Origin: Breviolum minutum Mf 1.05b.01
Lineage: Eukaryota > Sar > Dinophyceae > Suessiales > Symbiodiniaceae
Direction of reading: 5' to 3'
Assembly (NCBI GenBank): GCA_000507305.1
Contig: DF239047.1
Coordinates: forward strand, 314,771-378,770
Length of the DNA: 64,000 nucleotides
Shown: positions 10,919 to 23,501 of the stretch, piece by piece
Numbering within the stretch: position 1 is the stretch's first letter
Layout of the letters: every line of letters starts with the position of its first letter
Made by a program: the position numbers and the translations under genes
Notes under the pieces: model-generated
The model's database searches: none
What the model was told of the DNA's origin: nothing
The model's input: the letters and a program-made list of their open reading frames with translations, nothing else

Positions 10919-11761
10919 GTTTGTGTTTCCAATTCTCAGTTGTATATTTTTTACGGGGAGAATTCCTTCCACTGCAGTTTTGTGTGAATCACCTGCGTCT
11001 CCCGAGAGAGCTTGCGTGTTTGCAGGCCCACCTTGCACGAATCGAGGCATGGTGGGAATCCATAAGGAAAATTGAAGGTTTTAGTGCATCTGGTCAAGAT
11101 AGCCCCCAGGCATAGTTGGTAAGCATAACCCATTGTTAAACATCAGGATACATCAGGTATCCTGCGATGTTTTTTTTTTGGGAGTTTGGTTTCCCTAAGT
11201 GGTTGATATGGTGACAAAAATGCCTGATTTCTTTCTTGCGACGGAGAAGTGTCAAGTCAAAGTATGTTGAGCACATAGTGGTGAACGACTCATATATTTC
11301 CTTCTAAAGCACCTCGGTCATAATACCGGCAATATATGAAACATCCATGATACCTCAAACACTCAAGAATTTCCACCCTACTTAAAAGTTTTGAAGTAGA
11401 TTGCAATGACGACCCTATTCACATCTCCTCAGACATGTTTGTTTGACATGTACTTAGTAGGTGATGTTGATGATGAATATGAGAAACATTACGACTCATA
11501 ATGATGACCGTGATGGGGTTGAAATGTAGCCATGAAAAAACATTCAATAACCTTGGTGTTCATTTCTGGCAAAATGTACCTCTTAACCTGTTTTCATACA
11601 AATCCCATCATGACAAATGTGTTCCCAAGCATGACAAAAACTAACCTTCTCGCGTCCTCTTGCTTGGTGTAAAAAATCCAAAGGTTTTCTCGATCTTTCC
11701 CAACTACATGCACAATATGTTCGAATTACTTTTGACAAAACAAAAAAAACAAAGACATTTA
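10919..11761. other. Intergenic with one ambiguous coding block
   Basis: A GC-richer block at about 10990-11100 is open on both strands. A minus-strand GACGCAG|GTGATT donor near 10995 is the only splice-like border, so it is left unassigned. 11299-11374 is the second copy of the dispersed repeat at 1413-1501. Confidence 0.45.
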
Positions 11762-11861
11762 CACCCCCGAAACTAACATGGAACCCAAAAATTGGTGATT
11801 TGTAGATGTTTCTCCTTTTCCAAGGGGGTATTGCCAGGTTCCATGTTAGTTTTCGGGGGTG
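11762..11861. mobile_element. Family C element with TA target duplication
   Basis: A 100-bp element with inverted termini CACCCCCGAAACTAACATGG and CCATGTTAGTTTTCGGGGGTG, flanked by TA on both sides (11760-11761, 11862-11863). The TA duplication would fit a Tc1/mariner-type or other TA-inserting mobiliser; that is inference. Confidence 0.85.
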
Positions 11862-11863
11862 TA

Positions 11864-13968
11864 CCAAGGTTTTCTCGCGACCAAAACCTCAAATTTTCAA
11901 CCCACCCCCACCGTCCAAAATCATCCAAACAGATGTGCCTTGAAGCTATGATTTCCTAAAAAGTTCGTGAGTAGACGACCGTAAAGTCCCAAACGCCTCC
12001 ACAACAAGTGCTGGTAAATTTGGACAGGTGTTGCTGCTCAAGATTCAGGTTGGTCAAATTTTGTTTTAACAAAAATTGTTCGATGTTCAGCAGCATCTAG
12101 CGTAGTGGCAGGTTGATGTTTCCCATGAACCCACCTGCCATGCTGAGAATTGGCGGGATAACTGTGAACTATGCCTGAACATGCAGGCCTGTGAGACTTC
12201 AATTCCACCAAAAATATATGTCCAAGGGGCTGAGGGCCAACATACATCCCATTACCATGTGCTGAACGAACAGAACCGGGTACTTACTTTAGTGATTCTT
12301 CACTGGTACGCAGGCAAAACATCTACAAATATTCAATAGACTTCAATATCTTCAATATACTTCAAAGTAGCATCCTATCGTCCTATGTGCATCCCATGCA
12401 TCTTTAACATCCGCACATAATCAACAAAAAAAACATCTGACATCTTCTGCACACCAAAAAAACATTTCAGTTGTTTGTTTACACTCCCCAAAACTACCAT
12501 AGCACCTGAAACTAGGCCTTCTTAACAAAAAAAATCATCTTCCAACCCTGGTGTTTCGGGCGCGATTTGTTAGTTTCAGGGAGGTTAAACCCCCAACTCT
12601 TCCTCCCATTCCATCGGACTCAACCACCAACCTCAACAATGGCGCTTCCACGCAACTCAGCGTGCAGAAACGTAAGGGCCGTTTGGGCGTGAGTACCTTT
12701 CTGAAACAAGGCCGGGATTGTAAGGGAAAAGTCGCATCAAAACAGTGGTGGTTTCCAACCCATCTGCGAAAAACATGTGTCAAAGTGGATCATTTCTTTA
12801 CAGGTGGGGGGTACAGGGCTTGATTGATAAAAAAATACTGCTCATGCTTTGTTTGAACATGGGTTGGATATTGTGATTTGTTGGTTGTTGTTTTTGTCCT
12901 TGTTGTTCGTGTTGTTCCAATCAAAATGGACCAACATACCGGGGTAATCCTGAAAGATCAGCAAGTTCATCCAATTTCGTCATTGATTGTTGCAAAAAAA
13001 AACGATGCGGCAAAAAACGATGCACCAAAATTCGGTGGTTACACCAGTTGATATCGTTTTTTTTTCTGTAGCAAAGACAGATTCCTACAGTAAAGATTCC
13101 TGTCACCAAAACTTCAACCATCCCAACCTGCTAATTTCGGATGTTGGAAATGTTGAGCAAACACCTTCCATGGAATACCATATAACTTGTTTTCATTGGG
13201 AAGGGTCTCCAAGGACCCAAGGCCTATGTTACCATAGCCATCCGTTCTAAAGGGCCAGGGTGCCAAATGGACGCTGCTCTTGGGTCGTGCCACATACAAG
13301 GCACAAAACTCACTACCTCAGAGCCCAGTGGCATTCGCTTAGCATGGCAACTGCCACCACCAGGTGGACGAAAAAACTCCAAGTTGGGATGACAAATGGT
13401 GTGGGGTTCCTTTGAAACAGTTCATAGATGTTTATAATTTTTATAGCCTTCACAGGTTTCATGGTTGGTGTTTCATTTGCCATCTTCTACCAGATCATTT
13501 CGATTCATCAACAGTTTCCACGTTATGGCTAAAACTATCGAAAACACAAACCACAAAAGGTAACTGGTTTTTCGTTGGTTTTAGACCCCCCTAACTACAT
13601 TAATTCATGAGTTTCCGGCGGGGTTTTCAACAAACATTTTCCAGTGGATTCTTGGGGTCAATTCATGGTAGCTGCCATGGCAACACATGCAAAGGTGGTT
13701 CAAAGAACTTGTCTGAGGGCCTGAAGGTAAATCTGGTGTCCTTCACACTGACTATCAACTCCAGTTTCTCCATGAAATAAACCAGCTGCAAATGCGAGTC
13801 TGTGACATTTTCCTTCAATTTTATCGTTCACCAACAACTCTTTCACTATCGAAACGCTAAAAGAAACATGATGTGTCGACATGACAAGTTGACCCTCAGA
13901 GTGATTGTCAAACCTTTGATATCATTTATTCACGATATTTCCAAACCCCTTAAAAAAAACAATGTAAC
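11864..13968. other. Mostly intergenic
   Basis: Contains a diverged family C copy (about 12482-12588) and coding-like blocks at about 12120-12250 (minus strand, ending at a CATGGCAG|GTGGG donor) and 12590-12770 (open on both strands). None can be assigned a product or a complete pair of borders. Confidence 0.4.
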
Positions 13969-13969
13969 T

Positions 13970-14009
<40 letters not shown>

Positions 14010-14034
14010 CCAGAACGACAACGACAACGACAAA

Positions 14035-14082
<48 letters not shown>

Positions 14083-14100
14083 AACAACAACAACAACAAG
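13969..14100. repeat. CAA and CAACGA compound microsatellite
   Basis: A run of CAA triplets passes into alternating AACGAC hexamers and back to CAA. It is open in several frames only because of its composition and should not be called a gene. Confidence 0.95.
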
Positions 14101-15275
14101 AACAAACAACAAGAAACAACAATAAGCAACAAGAAAAAAATTCCGAGAAGCATTGGTGGTAGACCATTTGGCTGATTCGTCCTTTGCCTTTGCTCTTCCT
14201 CTGGATTCCCGACAGATTTTGGATCCTTGGTATTTCGACATCCAGTGAAAACAGAAGTAGATTGAGTAGCAACTTCTCCATACAAATATGGTTGTGGACA
14301 TGAAAGCGTTTGAACCAAATGAAAAGGATCTGCTGTAAACATACATAGAATTATCAAGTCTGGAAAAATCATCAAGAGAAATCTTCACCTGATGTTGTAG
14401 ACCTGCGCCAGAGTTTTTCAGCGGAGGTAAGTACAATGTCAACCCCGGATTGATCAACCCCTGCTTAAATTTCTGAATGAGCCCTCGTCGGAGGTCGTTT
14501 TATTCATTGTGAGGAATTATATAACCACTTTGTTTTTTGCCCATCATTTTTATGTTGAAGTGGCGTCTGCCAAAGTAAAGTCTACATAAAGTCTACAAAG
14601 TCAGACAAAAAATAGGGGAGCTTGAGTAATTTTATTGGATTTCAGATAAGTTTTTGATCAGGCAAATATCTCACCCTTCCCTCTCCCCTCCCCCCCCAAA
14701 AAAACAGCAAACAAAAACCTGTGATCATTTTGTGATTCAATTATATTATCCTGTTCCGGAACTCTTCACCGATGTCGACAAGGGATCCGACAAGAAAAAA
14801 TTTTAGAGAATTTCTCGAGAATCGGTTACGATTTAGTTGGAGAATTGGCGTGACAACCAGGATCAGTCGTTTTTTGACAAAGATCTGCATATCTTGGATC
14901 TAACCCCCCACCCAGGATAACAGTCACCACCAGGATGATTACATCTTCAGATCATCTTTAGTAGGGTAACCCTATAATCATTCATTTGTCGAAGGAAGTT
15001 TAGAAGTCTAACTTCCGACAATATGCAGAGTTGAAAAAGCAGAGTAGCACAGCAGTCAAGTCACTAGCAAGAAGATAAACATGCGTGTAGAGTCAAGTCA
15101 CTAGCAAGAAGATCAACATGCGTGTAGAGTCACTCGCAAGCAGTTCAACATGCGCGAAAAATGTTAGCGCAGTCGCGAATCGCTGTGTTTTTTCAATGAT
15201 TCGTGGTTCCTGATGTTCGAAAAGTAGGCTCGCTAAAGCGGCGGGTGCGGAGGTAGCTGTTCGGCGGACAGGTGA
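14101..15275. other. Intergenic, no firmly supported gene
   Basis: A block at about 14140-14260 is coding-like on the plus strand (reading LPLDSRQILDPWYFDIQ) but lacks splice borders. A ~47-base direct repeat containing AGTCACTAGCAAGAAGAT occurs twice at 15055-15118. Confidence 0.4.
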
Positions 15276-15555
15276 AAAATGGCACGCGGCTGTGGCGAAA
15301 AGCACATTTGAAAGTCAAAATGTGCAAAACACCACATTCCCGGAGCCATTTTGGAAGTTCCGATGTTCCAAAATGCCACGCCGCTGTGGCGCGAAGCACA
15401 TTTGCAAGTCAAAATGCACAAAACACCACGATCCCGGAAACATTTTGGACGTTCCGATGTTCAAAAATGGCACGCCGCTGTGGCGCGAAGCATATTTGTA
15501 AGTCAAAATGTGGAAAAACTGAGGGGTACGGACCACTTTTCGGAGGTTTGATGTC
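15276..15555. repeat. 94-bp tandem satellite, about three units
   Basis: Unit starts at about 15281, 15375 and 15469, exactly 94 bases apart. Each unit contains CACGCCGCTGTGGCGCGAAG and GTTCCGATGTTC; the third unit decays at its end. The open frames here come from the repeat and do not suggest a protein. Confidence 0.9.
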
Positions 15556-15570
15556 AAAAAATTGCAACTA

Positions 15571-15797
15571 GGTACGTAACTAACTCAGTAACTAACTAAC
15601 TAACGAACTAACGAACGAACGAACTAACTAACTAACTAACCTAAAAAACTAAGTAACTAACTCACTTACTAACTAACTAACTCACTTACTAACTAACTAA
15701 CTAACTCACTAACTAACTAACTAACTCACTAACTAACTAACTAACTAACTAACTAACCATCTGATCAAATAACTAACTAACTAACCATCTGATCAAA

Positions 15798-15836
<39 letters not shown>

Positions 15837-16045
15837 ATAACTAACTAACTAACTAACCAACTAACTAACTAACTAGCTAACTAACTAACTATTTAGTCAG
15901 CCAACTAACTAACTAACTAACTAACTAACTAGCTAACTAACTAACTCATTAGCCAGCTAACTAACTAACTAGCTAGCTAGCTAACTAACTAACTAACTAA
16001 CTAGCTAGCTAACTAACTAACTAGCCAGTTAGTCAGTTAATCAGT
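15571..16045. repeat. AACT tetranucleotide microsatellite (~475 bp)
   Basis: Almost uninterrupted AACT/CTAA units with point variants (CACT, CGAA, AGCT) and a repeated CATCTGATCAAAT interruption at 15758 and 15786. It starts directly after the 94-bp satellite. Confidence 0.95.
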
Positions 16046-16442
16046 TAGACAGTTCGGCAGTTAGATCCATCAATGTTTTCGCTTTGTCATCCGTGATTCA
16101 CAACAACCAATCTCTCCTATACGTTTCCTATTCTTGAAACTTCCGCCACCGCCTCGTGCGGCACTACTGGTAAGTGTTACTGGGTGGGGGGCAATTCCAA
16201 TGAATATCCTTTTCAAGATTCTTTAAAGGACTACATCGCTCAAGAAAGGCATAGAATCTTACAGATCATTGTTCAAAACATTTAAGAACAAGTCCTCTTA
16301 ACGGTGATAACGTGCAAACCTCCCATCTCTTGCTAGGGGCATGCAAACTCCAAAGCCCCGTATCAACAAATGACCGCCGGGTCTTTGAAAAAAACAACAT
16401 TATGACACAAGACGGGCCCCCTACTCCTACCAAGTGAGATTA

Positions 16443-16542
16443 CTCCCCAGAAAACTAACATGACATTGGAAAATCCCCATTTCAATAGGAAATACATTTT
16501 CAAATGGTGGATGTTCCATTGTCATGCTAGTTTTTTGGGGGG
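16443..16542. mobile_element. Family C element with TA target duplication
   Basis: Inverted termini CTCCCCAGAAAACTAACATG and CATGCTAGTTTTTTGGGGGG with TA on both flanks (16441-16442, 16543-16544). The same family as 11762-11861. Confidence 0.85.
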
Positions 16543-16544
16543 TA

Positions 16545-18576
16545 TAACTACTTATAGGGGTTATAACGTTACCCATGTATAGGGGCCGCAGAACCTCCAT
16601 TTTTATAACGATCGCTTCGTTTGGCCCAAAAAATTGCATTTGCCCAGCAACACTTCTTGAATCCAGTTGTTGCTGTCCAACACCTCAAGGGTTGAAGACC
16701 CAGGTATCTAACCAAAACAAATGACAGCCAAAATCATGATAAGTTGTTTAAAAACAAAACTGGAAATTTACCGAGTGTGCTTCTGAGGCATCACTATTTT
16801 GGAGTTCCTATAAAGATGATTCGATACAACAGGGCATATGTTTCCCTTGTATTTTTGAGCAGATAAATCACGGTTGGCATCTTTTCAATCACTCTACAAG
16901 CGCATGTTCAAGGATCAACACACAAAACATCCAAACATGAAAACCCATCTAACGCTTCCTGTATCTTCATGGCTGATAAGGCCTTGAAGTGAATTGTTTC
17001 CCAAAAAAAAAAGGTCCATGGGCACTTGGGAAAGGCTCTTGGGGTTCCGTAAGGACTCTTTTTTCCACAGCAAAATGGCACACTTGAACCAAGCACAACA
17101 GAACCACAAGAGGAATCGTTTTTTTGTTGCCACCACTTTTGGCACTGTCACCATAGGAAAGACACTAATGTTATATATTTTTTCCGGGATGGATTCTGCC
17201 TCAAAGTATCGAACAATTGGGATGGTCAAATTGGATGGAACAAAAAAATCACAACATAGAGGTGTAAGGCAGCCATGATCTGGTCCATTTCCTTTTTTCC
17301 ACCAATAGCAATACTATGAGAATATGTGGTCCCAAACATGGTCGAATCAATCTGTTCAACAAAACTGGCATTTAGATTTGTTTGGCCACTATCAACTGGA
17401 CTTCGGCGAATTACAATAAGCATACTTCGATAATACATTCCTACAAGGTTGTACCATGGAAAACTAGTAACTAGTGTTCCGGGACCCTATTTTGTGGGTG
17501 CTATGTCAGTTTCAGGAAAATTATTTAATTTCATTTAATTTCATTGACTTCTCAAATGCCCTCAAACAAGATTGTTCCACTTTTTTTTAGAATCATTTCC
17601 AGCTTCTCAAGTGCGTTGCGTGAAATCTTTTTGTTCCAAGAAAAGGCCGTCGTTGCTTTTGGTCGTTTTGTTGTAACCGCCACCACAGCGGGACGACTTT
17701 CCCCCAATCCCCCGAAACCTCTGCATGTGGTGGTGGGTTATAAGGCCCTGGACAACTGATCTTCACCTGCGTGCCATTGGTTTTTTTTTTTGGTAGGTTT
17801 TGCAGCTGATCCTTGGTGAAGGCATGATGTTCGGAGGTGTTTCTAGGAGGTGTTTCTTAGGACAGTTCCTCCCAAAAGCATTTCCGGAAGTGCCAAGCGT
17901 TTGGCCAAGTCTTATGGCCTTTCAAAAACAAAAAACACCTTTCGTGAAGGGGGGATGAAGTAAACAATCATGCCGGACTCAGGAAAACTCTTGCAACTGG
18001 AAAATCTTCAACGAATCAAATGGCTTCAAACCACATGTGAAGATATACACCCTCTTGCTTTCCTTCCCTGATTGTCTAGCTCCATTTGCCATGTGAATTT
18101 GCCAGAGTTGTCTTTACTTGGTCAAATGACTGCAGAGGTGGTGGAATCTCACCAATTTCAAAAAATGGCTATGATAAAAACATTTCACCATCCAAAGATC
18201 ATGTAGAGATGATTTGGAGATTGGCTGATATCTGCCTCATTTCCAAATTGAAATACATATTCTACGGCCATAATGAAAAAGAAATAACAAAAAAATTGAC
18301 CGTTCAAAAACCCTCCCTTCATAGATTCATCATCCGTCATTAAGGGGGTCAGAGAATCACCACAAAAACATACTCAGTAAATCAACCACCATTATAACCG
18401 TCTGCCATTTTGTTGTTCCTTCCCTAGACTGCATTTTTGCAATACCCCCCCCTTCCAGTAATGGCGGCACATGAAGGTTTCTAAAAAAAAATCCCATCTA
18501 CCCAAAAAAAACACAATCCTGGCATTGAAGATTACCCCATGGTCAAGGGAACTCCGGCCCCCAACTTATAGATTAC
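16545..18576. other. Intergenic, no supported gene
   Basis: Long AT-rich stretch. Open blocks near 17000-17275 and 17580-17755 have unremarkable composition and no splice borders that could be defended. Confidence 0.4.
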
Positions 18577-18682
18577 CGTGAAGTATCCGACCCTTCAAAG
18601 GCGCCTCTCGCAACAACTGCAATCCCGCAGAATCCGCATTCTGTGACAAAGCGGCTGCCGCTTGCTGCTTTGTTTCACTTTC
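18577..18682 (-). CDS. Internal exon, Ala/Gln-rich helical segment
   Basis: Bounded by GAAACAG| and CACG|GTAATC, a canonical GT donor. It encodes ESETKQQAAAALSQNADSAG and then LLREAPLKGRILHG, a strongly helical, polar segment. It could be the 3' continuation of the exons at 19957-20073 and 20475-20755, which lie upstream on the same strand, but linkage is not shown. No family recognised. Confidence 0.55.
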
Positions 18683-18689
18683 CTGTTTC

Positions 18690-19950
18690 AGGCGAGAGAA
18701 ACTCGCATCAATATACACATATGCAGCATATGCAAGGTTTTTGAAACATAAAAACATGATGAATCACAAACAACAAAAACATATTTCCCAAACATTCAAA
18801 TGTATGATGGGTCTGTTTATCTCCAAAAAATGGCTAGTTTCAGGGATGCTAATGGAAAGTATGCCAGTCCCAGCGGGAATGTTCTAGATAGGCTTAAAAA
18901 CAATGCGCCCCTTACACATCACAACAACATCCATGGATAAAGTAAACATTAATTATGTTAAACACTTCAAAGTTATTGACCCAAAAAAAGGGACATTCAT
19001 CGCAAACCCAACTAGCTCAATTCACTGGAAAAGAAGGGATTCAACATTTACAAGTCTGATATTATAAGAAAAATCCAATAAGTGGTCAAACATGACACGG
19101 AAGAAAACAATGGACATTTCCAGACATTTGTTTAGCACCTATCAGGAATCATTTGTTCACCAGCCACCTGCGTTCAAGGTACACAGCAAATAGGTATGTC
19201 TCACACTTAAGTAGGCCTAAAACCCACTTGATATTTTTAGTCGCCAAAAAAAACAAATCATGTTTAGACCACTTCGGGCGTCACTCGAATCATTCGATAA
19301 CTCACCCCGACCACCCAGGTTTGTTTTGCAGATCCGTTTTCTTTTGATGCTCTGCTATTGGAATGGGCCCCTAACTCTATCATTCCCAACGATGACTTCC
19401 TTGAAGTTGCACTGCGAGTAAAAAAAAAATGCACCACAAAAAACGTGGATGGCTGTATGACATTGTATGCCGCAATTTTTGTTTCTCTTGCGGTTCAACG
19501 TTATATGCAAAAAAAACTGGGGAAATGTGTGATGGGAAAACATCAGGCCTCTAACAAACAAATCAATTTGTGCATGTTGTTTCTCAAAAAAAATCAGTCC
19601 TACAGCAACTTCTCCAAACATTCAAAAATCAAAATAAATATTCACACAGTGTTCACAATCCTTGTAGTGGCTGAGTATACTGATCGCTTTCGCGTCTTCC
19701 TACAAAGAGTTGCACAAAACCGCCACCACAAAGGAATTTGAATAGTTGTTGTTCCAAAAAACACGGTATCCAAAAACACTGGATATATTGTTGCTCAACC
19801 CACCCCCCAACAAAAAAACATACAATCTCACACGAACACTAAGCAACCATGGGCCCAACTGGTATTTTTTTCATACTACTAGCATGGTGCTGCAGCAATC
19901 CTGAAAAAACAATTGATAAGTCGAACAATTTTCTATTGCATTTTATCAAT
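18690..19950. other. Intergenic or intronic
   Basis: No supported exon. It may be intron if the flanking minus-strand exons belong to one gene. Confidence 0.4.
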
Positions 19951-19956
19951 CTCAAC

Positions 19957-20073
19957 TGGTACAACCACCCAATTTCCCCCACACGGGAAGTCAGGGAAAC
20001 CTCCTTCACGGGGACTTCCACTTCTGCACCGGAGACCGGCCTAAAATCGATGGTAAAGGCAGAAACAGTCATC
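19957..20073 (-). CDS. Internal exon, unknown product
   Basis: Minus-strand exon after CAGCTAG| with a possible GT donor at ACCA|GTTGAG. It encodes TVSAFTIDFRPVSGAEVEVP and then KEVSLTSRVGEIGWLYQ. The alternating hydrophobic/polar pattern suggests beta structure. Same strand as the exons at 20475 and 18577. Confidence 0.55.
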
Positions 20074-20474
20074 CTAGCTGCAGGTATATCAGGTATAACT
20101 GTAGGTATGGTAAGTCTATCACCATTTGTTTTGCCATATTTAAGTTGTACTACTTAAGTTGAAGTAAACAAATCTTAAAACCTGCCTTTGCTCAATGCAA
20201 CATTCTGAACATTGCGCCACTGAAGTGAAAAAAAAAACGATCTATTTCAATAACGGAGATGTTGACCTTGGGCTTGGTAGCTGTTACATGAATTTGCGGG
20301 TGGGTCAACTTGCGAAATCGTTTTTGGTTGGCGCCATGTCCAGACCAACATGGGGTATACTTTGAGTAGATCAAAATCTGGAGAAAAAATGAATCACCAA
20401 GATTTTTGCAACAAAGTTTCCTGACACTTCCAAGTTTTGAGGTTCCCTTGTCTTCAGTGACAAAAATTTCATCA

Positions 20475-20755
20475 TCAGCCCTCTTCCACTGTGGCTGTGA
20501 CTTCCTTCCACCTCCGATTTTTTTCACGTCTAAGCTGTTTTTGTTTTTTGCCTTTGGAGGCGGAGATGTGTGGTTGTGAGAGTCCTAACTCAATGGCTTC
20601 CATCCACACATGAATCAGAATGTACATATCCTCATTTTGAAACACACCCAGACTGCTGACAAAGAATTCATCCATATATTGAAATTGCATACTACGACCG
20701 GTTCTATTTTTCCTAACAAGACGCGCCGGTACCGATGCTGGACTATTCACCCAAC
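20475..20755 (-). CDS. Exon of an unrecognised protein with a basic C-terminal patch
   Basis: The 281-bp minus-strand exon starts after ACTAG|. It encodes GWVNSPASVPARLVRKNRTG, a hydrophobic middle containing MYILIHVWMEAIELGLS, and a lysine/arginine-rich patch GKKQKQLRREKNRRWKE, ending at a stop at 20475-20477 unless spliced earlier. It is one of the clearest coding blocks in this half of the window. A downstream block at about 20290-20345 (LTHPQIHVTATKPKVNI) may be the next exon in another frame. Confidence 0.6.
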
Positions 20756-20759
20756 CTAG

Positions 20760-21492
20760 TTCCAACAAGTTAGCAGACCGGAGTTCTGAACCATCAACAA
20801 TACTTTCGACAAAAAGAACAATCTGGCACTGTCACTACTACATATTTGAACCTTTACTAACCTGCCAAATTTGGCAATTTCATCTTCCAACCTCCTTGAT
20901 GTTCAGGGAAAAACTCGCTGTTAGTTTCAGGGAGTGTGTAAGCATGCAGTTTTGATAATTACACTTCCCGCTTCCCTAACCATGGTTGGATCCGCAACAT
21001 GTTTTCCTTTCTTCTCAGGTTTTCTTGGCATATTCAGCTTCCATGGTGGCCCTTAGGTTTTCAAATACTTTGGCAGCTTTGGCGGTTAGTTTTCAACAAA
21101 TTAGCAGAAGGCATTTTGGTCCTAACATTTTACGTTCGATGATTTTCTTGGACTGGAACTGATTTGCCCAAAGAACAAAAAAACATCAACTAGAGCAAAA
21201 CATGGAAAACAGTCTGATAAATTCAAAATTTCTACTTTTATCGGAAGACGCCAAAGATCTCCAAGTACCTCTTGGAATTCCACCGCAACAAGTCTCAGGT
21301 ACATCCTTCTTTCGTGTCTTGTAAACTTGACAAATTCAATCTTGGGCACGGAAGTTTCACAACAAACAAAAAGGCTGCAAACCTGCGAAAGCTCTTTGTC
21401 CCAGTTGCGGCTGCACCGGCATTTGTTCAACTCTAGCCAAACTCCCACCTCACATTTTTCAGCCCAACACAAGCAAAGCACACATAACCGGA
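20760..21492. other. Intergenic; 3' flank of the Ubl-RCC1 copy 1
   Basis: From about 21290 to 21480 it resembles 26180-26370, the 3' flank of the second Ubl-RCC1 gene, so the tandem duplication includes downstream DNA. A family C-like half arm lies near 20920. Confidence 0.5.
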
Positions 21493-23143
21493 CTAGACAC
21501 TCTTGAGCTGATCTTGAACTGCTGAGCTGTCACCGCCAGTGCCTGCATTGCCCCAGGTTACCAAGGATCCATCTCCCAGAATCGCAGCAAAGGCTGCGAA
21601 CGTGGCTTGAATCTGCTGGACACCCTTGAGCTGATCTCGAACTGCCCAACTGTAACCGCCAGCGCCTATACTGCCCCAGGTTACCACGGATCCATCTCTC
21701 AGAATCGCGGCAAAGGCTTGACGCGTGGCTTGAATCTGCTGGACACCATGAAGCTGATCGCGAACTGCAGAACTGTTACCACCAAAGCCTCTATGACCCC
21801 AGGATACCACGGATCCATCTCCGAGAATCGCAGCAAACGCATCACTCGTGGCTTGAATCTGCTGGACACCCTTGAGCTGATCTTGAACTGCCNNNNNNNN
21901 NNNNNNNNNNNNNNNNNNNNNNNNNNNNNNNNNNNNNNNNNNNNNNNNNNNNNNNNNNNNNNNNNNNNNNNNNNNNNNNNNNNNNNNNNNNNNNNNNNNN
22001 NNNNNNNNNNNNNNNNNNNNNNNNNNNNNNNNNNNNNNNNNNNNNNNNNNNNNNNNNNNNNNNNNNNNNNNNNNNNNNNNNNNNNNNNNNNNNNNNNNNN
22101 NNNNNNNNNNNNNNNNNNNNNNNNNNNNNNNNNNNNNNNNNNNNNNNNNNNNNNNNNNNNNNNNNNNNNNNNNNNNNNNNNNNNNNNNNNNNNNNNNNNN
22201 NNNNNNNNNNNNNNNNNNNNNNNNNNNNNNNNNNNNNNNNNNNNNNNNNNNNNNNNNNNNNNNNNNNNNNNNNNNNNNNNNNNNNNNNNNNNNNNNNNNN
22301 NNNNNNNNNNNNNNNNNNNNNNNNNNNNNNNNNNNNNNNNNNNNNNNNNNNNNNNNNNNNNNNNNNNNNNNNNNNNNNNNNNNNNNNNNNNNNNNNNNNN
22401 NNNNNNNNNNNNNNNNNNNNNNNNNNNNNNNNNNNNNNNNNNNNNNNNNNNNNNNNNNNNNACCGCCAGTGCCTGCTTCACCCCAGGTTACCACGGATCC
22501 ATCTCTCAGAATCGCAGCAAATGCTCGAAAAGTGGCTTGAATCTGCTGCACACCCTTGAGCTGATTTCGAACTGCCGAACTGTTACCGCCATAGTCTGCA
22601 CGACCCCAGGTCACGACGGATCCATCTCCCAGAATCGCAGCAAACGCATGACTCGTGGCTTGCATCTGCTGCACACCCTTGAGCTGATCTTGAACTGCAG
22701 AACGGTCACCGCCAGAGTCTGGATTGCCCCAGGTAACGACCGATCCATCTTCCAAAGTCGCAGCAAAGGCCATTTGGGTGGCCTGAATCTGTGCAGCACA
22801 CCTCTGAGCTGATCTCGAACTGCCGAACTATCGCCGCCGCAGTCTGCATCACCCCAAGTAACGGCTGCGCTATCTCCATGACACCACAAGGTGAAGGCAC
22901 CTCGTGTTGCTGCCAGTTTTGGTTGAAGTACCAGAGCTGTAAGGCACTCTCCGTCCTCTATCTCTGCTTCTTCCAAGGTTTGCTCGAAATTGACTAGGAC
23001 TCGATTCTTGGCAGTGACAAGTTTGAAGTATTTTTTCCAAAGGCTCGTTGGACCTTTGTCCTTACATCTTGAACGGTGGAAGAAGGTAGAAGTGTGAGAA
23101 GTTCAGGATTCCCATTCAGCAAAGCTACATTTATCTGAAGCAT
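21493..23143 (-). pseudogene. Ubl-RCC1 repeat protein, copy 1 (frameshifted, gapped)
   Basis: The start codon at 23141-23143 opens a ubiquitin-like N-terminal segment, followed by 41-residue repeats of the form AFAAILGDGSVVTWG..GG. The sequence parallels the intact copy at 26414-27502. Relative to that copy it has a one-base deletion in an A-run near 23030 and a one-base insertion near 22793, each shifting the frame, and a 569-base N gap inside the repeats. At least six repeat units are visible around the gap. It ends with TAG at 21493. It may be a real pseudogene, or a functional gene damaged by assembly at repeats and homopolymers. RCC1-type repeats normally form a beta-propeller; the client is unknown. 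Confidence 0.75.
21893..22461. other. Assembly gap (569 N)
   Basis: A run of Ns inside a 123-bp tandem repeat array, where short-read assembly is expected to fail. The number of RCC1-like units in copy 1 is therefore unknown. Confidence 1.
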
Positions 23144-23310
23144 TGAGCTGAGACGTCCTCAAAGCCTTGCCGACTTCAAAGCATCAGCAATGAATCTCCA
23201 CTTCACACTTTGATGAAAAAACCTGCGGATTATCCCACATTCCACAAGGATCAACGGTTAATAAGCCCTTAAGCCTATTGGTTTTTGAATCCATCTGAAT
23301 CTGAAGTTTT
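23144..23310. promoter_or_regulatory. Conserved 5' flank of Ubl-RCC1 copy 1 with candidate spliced-leader acceptor
   Basis: Almost identical to the 5' flank of copy 2 (27503-27680). On the minus strand, CGTCTCAG ends four bases before the ATG in both copies. An AG this close to the start fits a spliced-leader trans-splice acceptor, the usual way dinoflagellate mRNAs get their 5' end. This is inference from position. Confidence 0.45.
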
Positions 23311-23501
23311 CCCAACTTGGCATTAACAATCGTCAGTGTTTGTTTGTGGGGATATCACCTTGATATACCACCAGGACTACAGTATTACAATTTTTAGTAA
23401 GGGATCCATGTAAACCTTCACTTTCCACTGCTACTGGGTGGGGGGGTAGGCCCAAGATATCCCCTCATGTTGTTTATTTTGACTCGCCCAGTAACATCAA
23501 T

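Noticed and set aside
13802..14457. Long open frames of poly-Thr, poly-Val, poly-Leu or poly-Cys on both strands
   Set aside because: They are translations of the CAA/CAACGA microsatellite; all frames are open because of the repeat.
15193..15571. Overlapping frames on both strands around 15.2-15.6 kb
   Set aside because: They are produced by the 94-bp satellite; the same peptide recurs every 94 bases in shifting frames.
21607..22812. Long plus-strand open frame across the RCC1 repeats
   Set aside because: Antisense shadow of the repeated minus-strand Ubl-RCC1 gene, and it includes the N gap.
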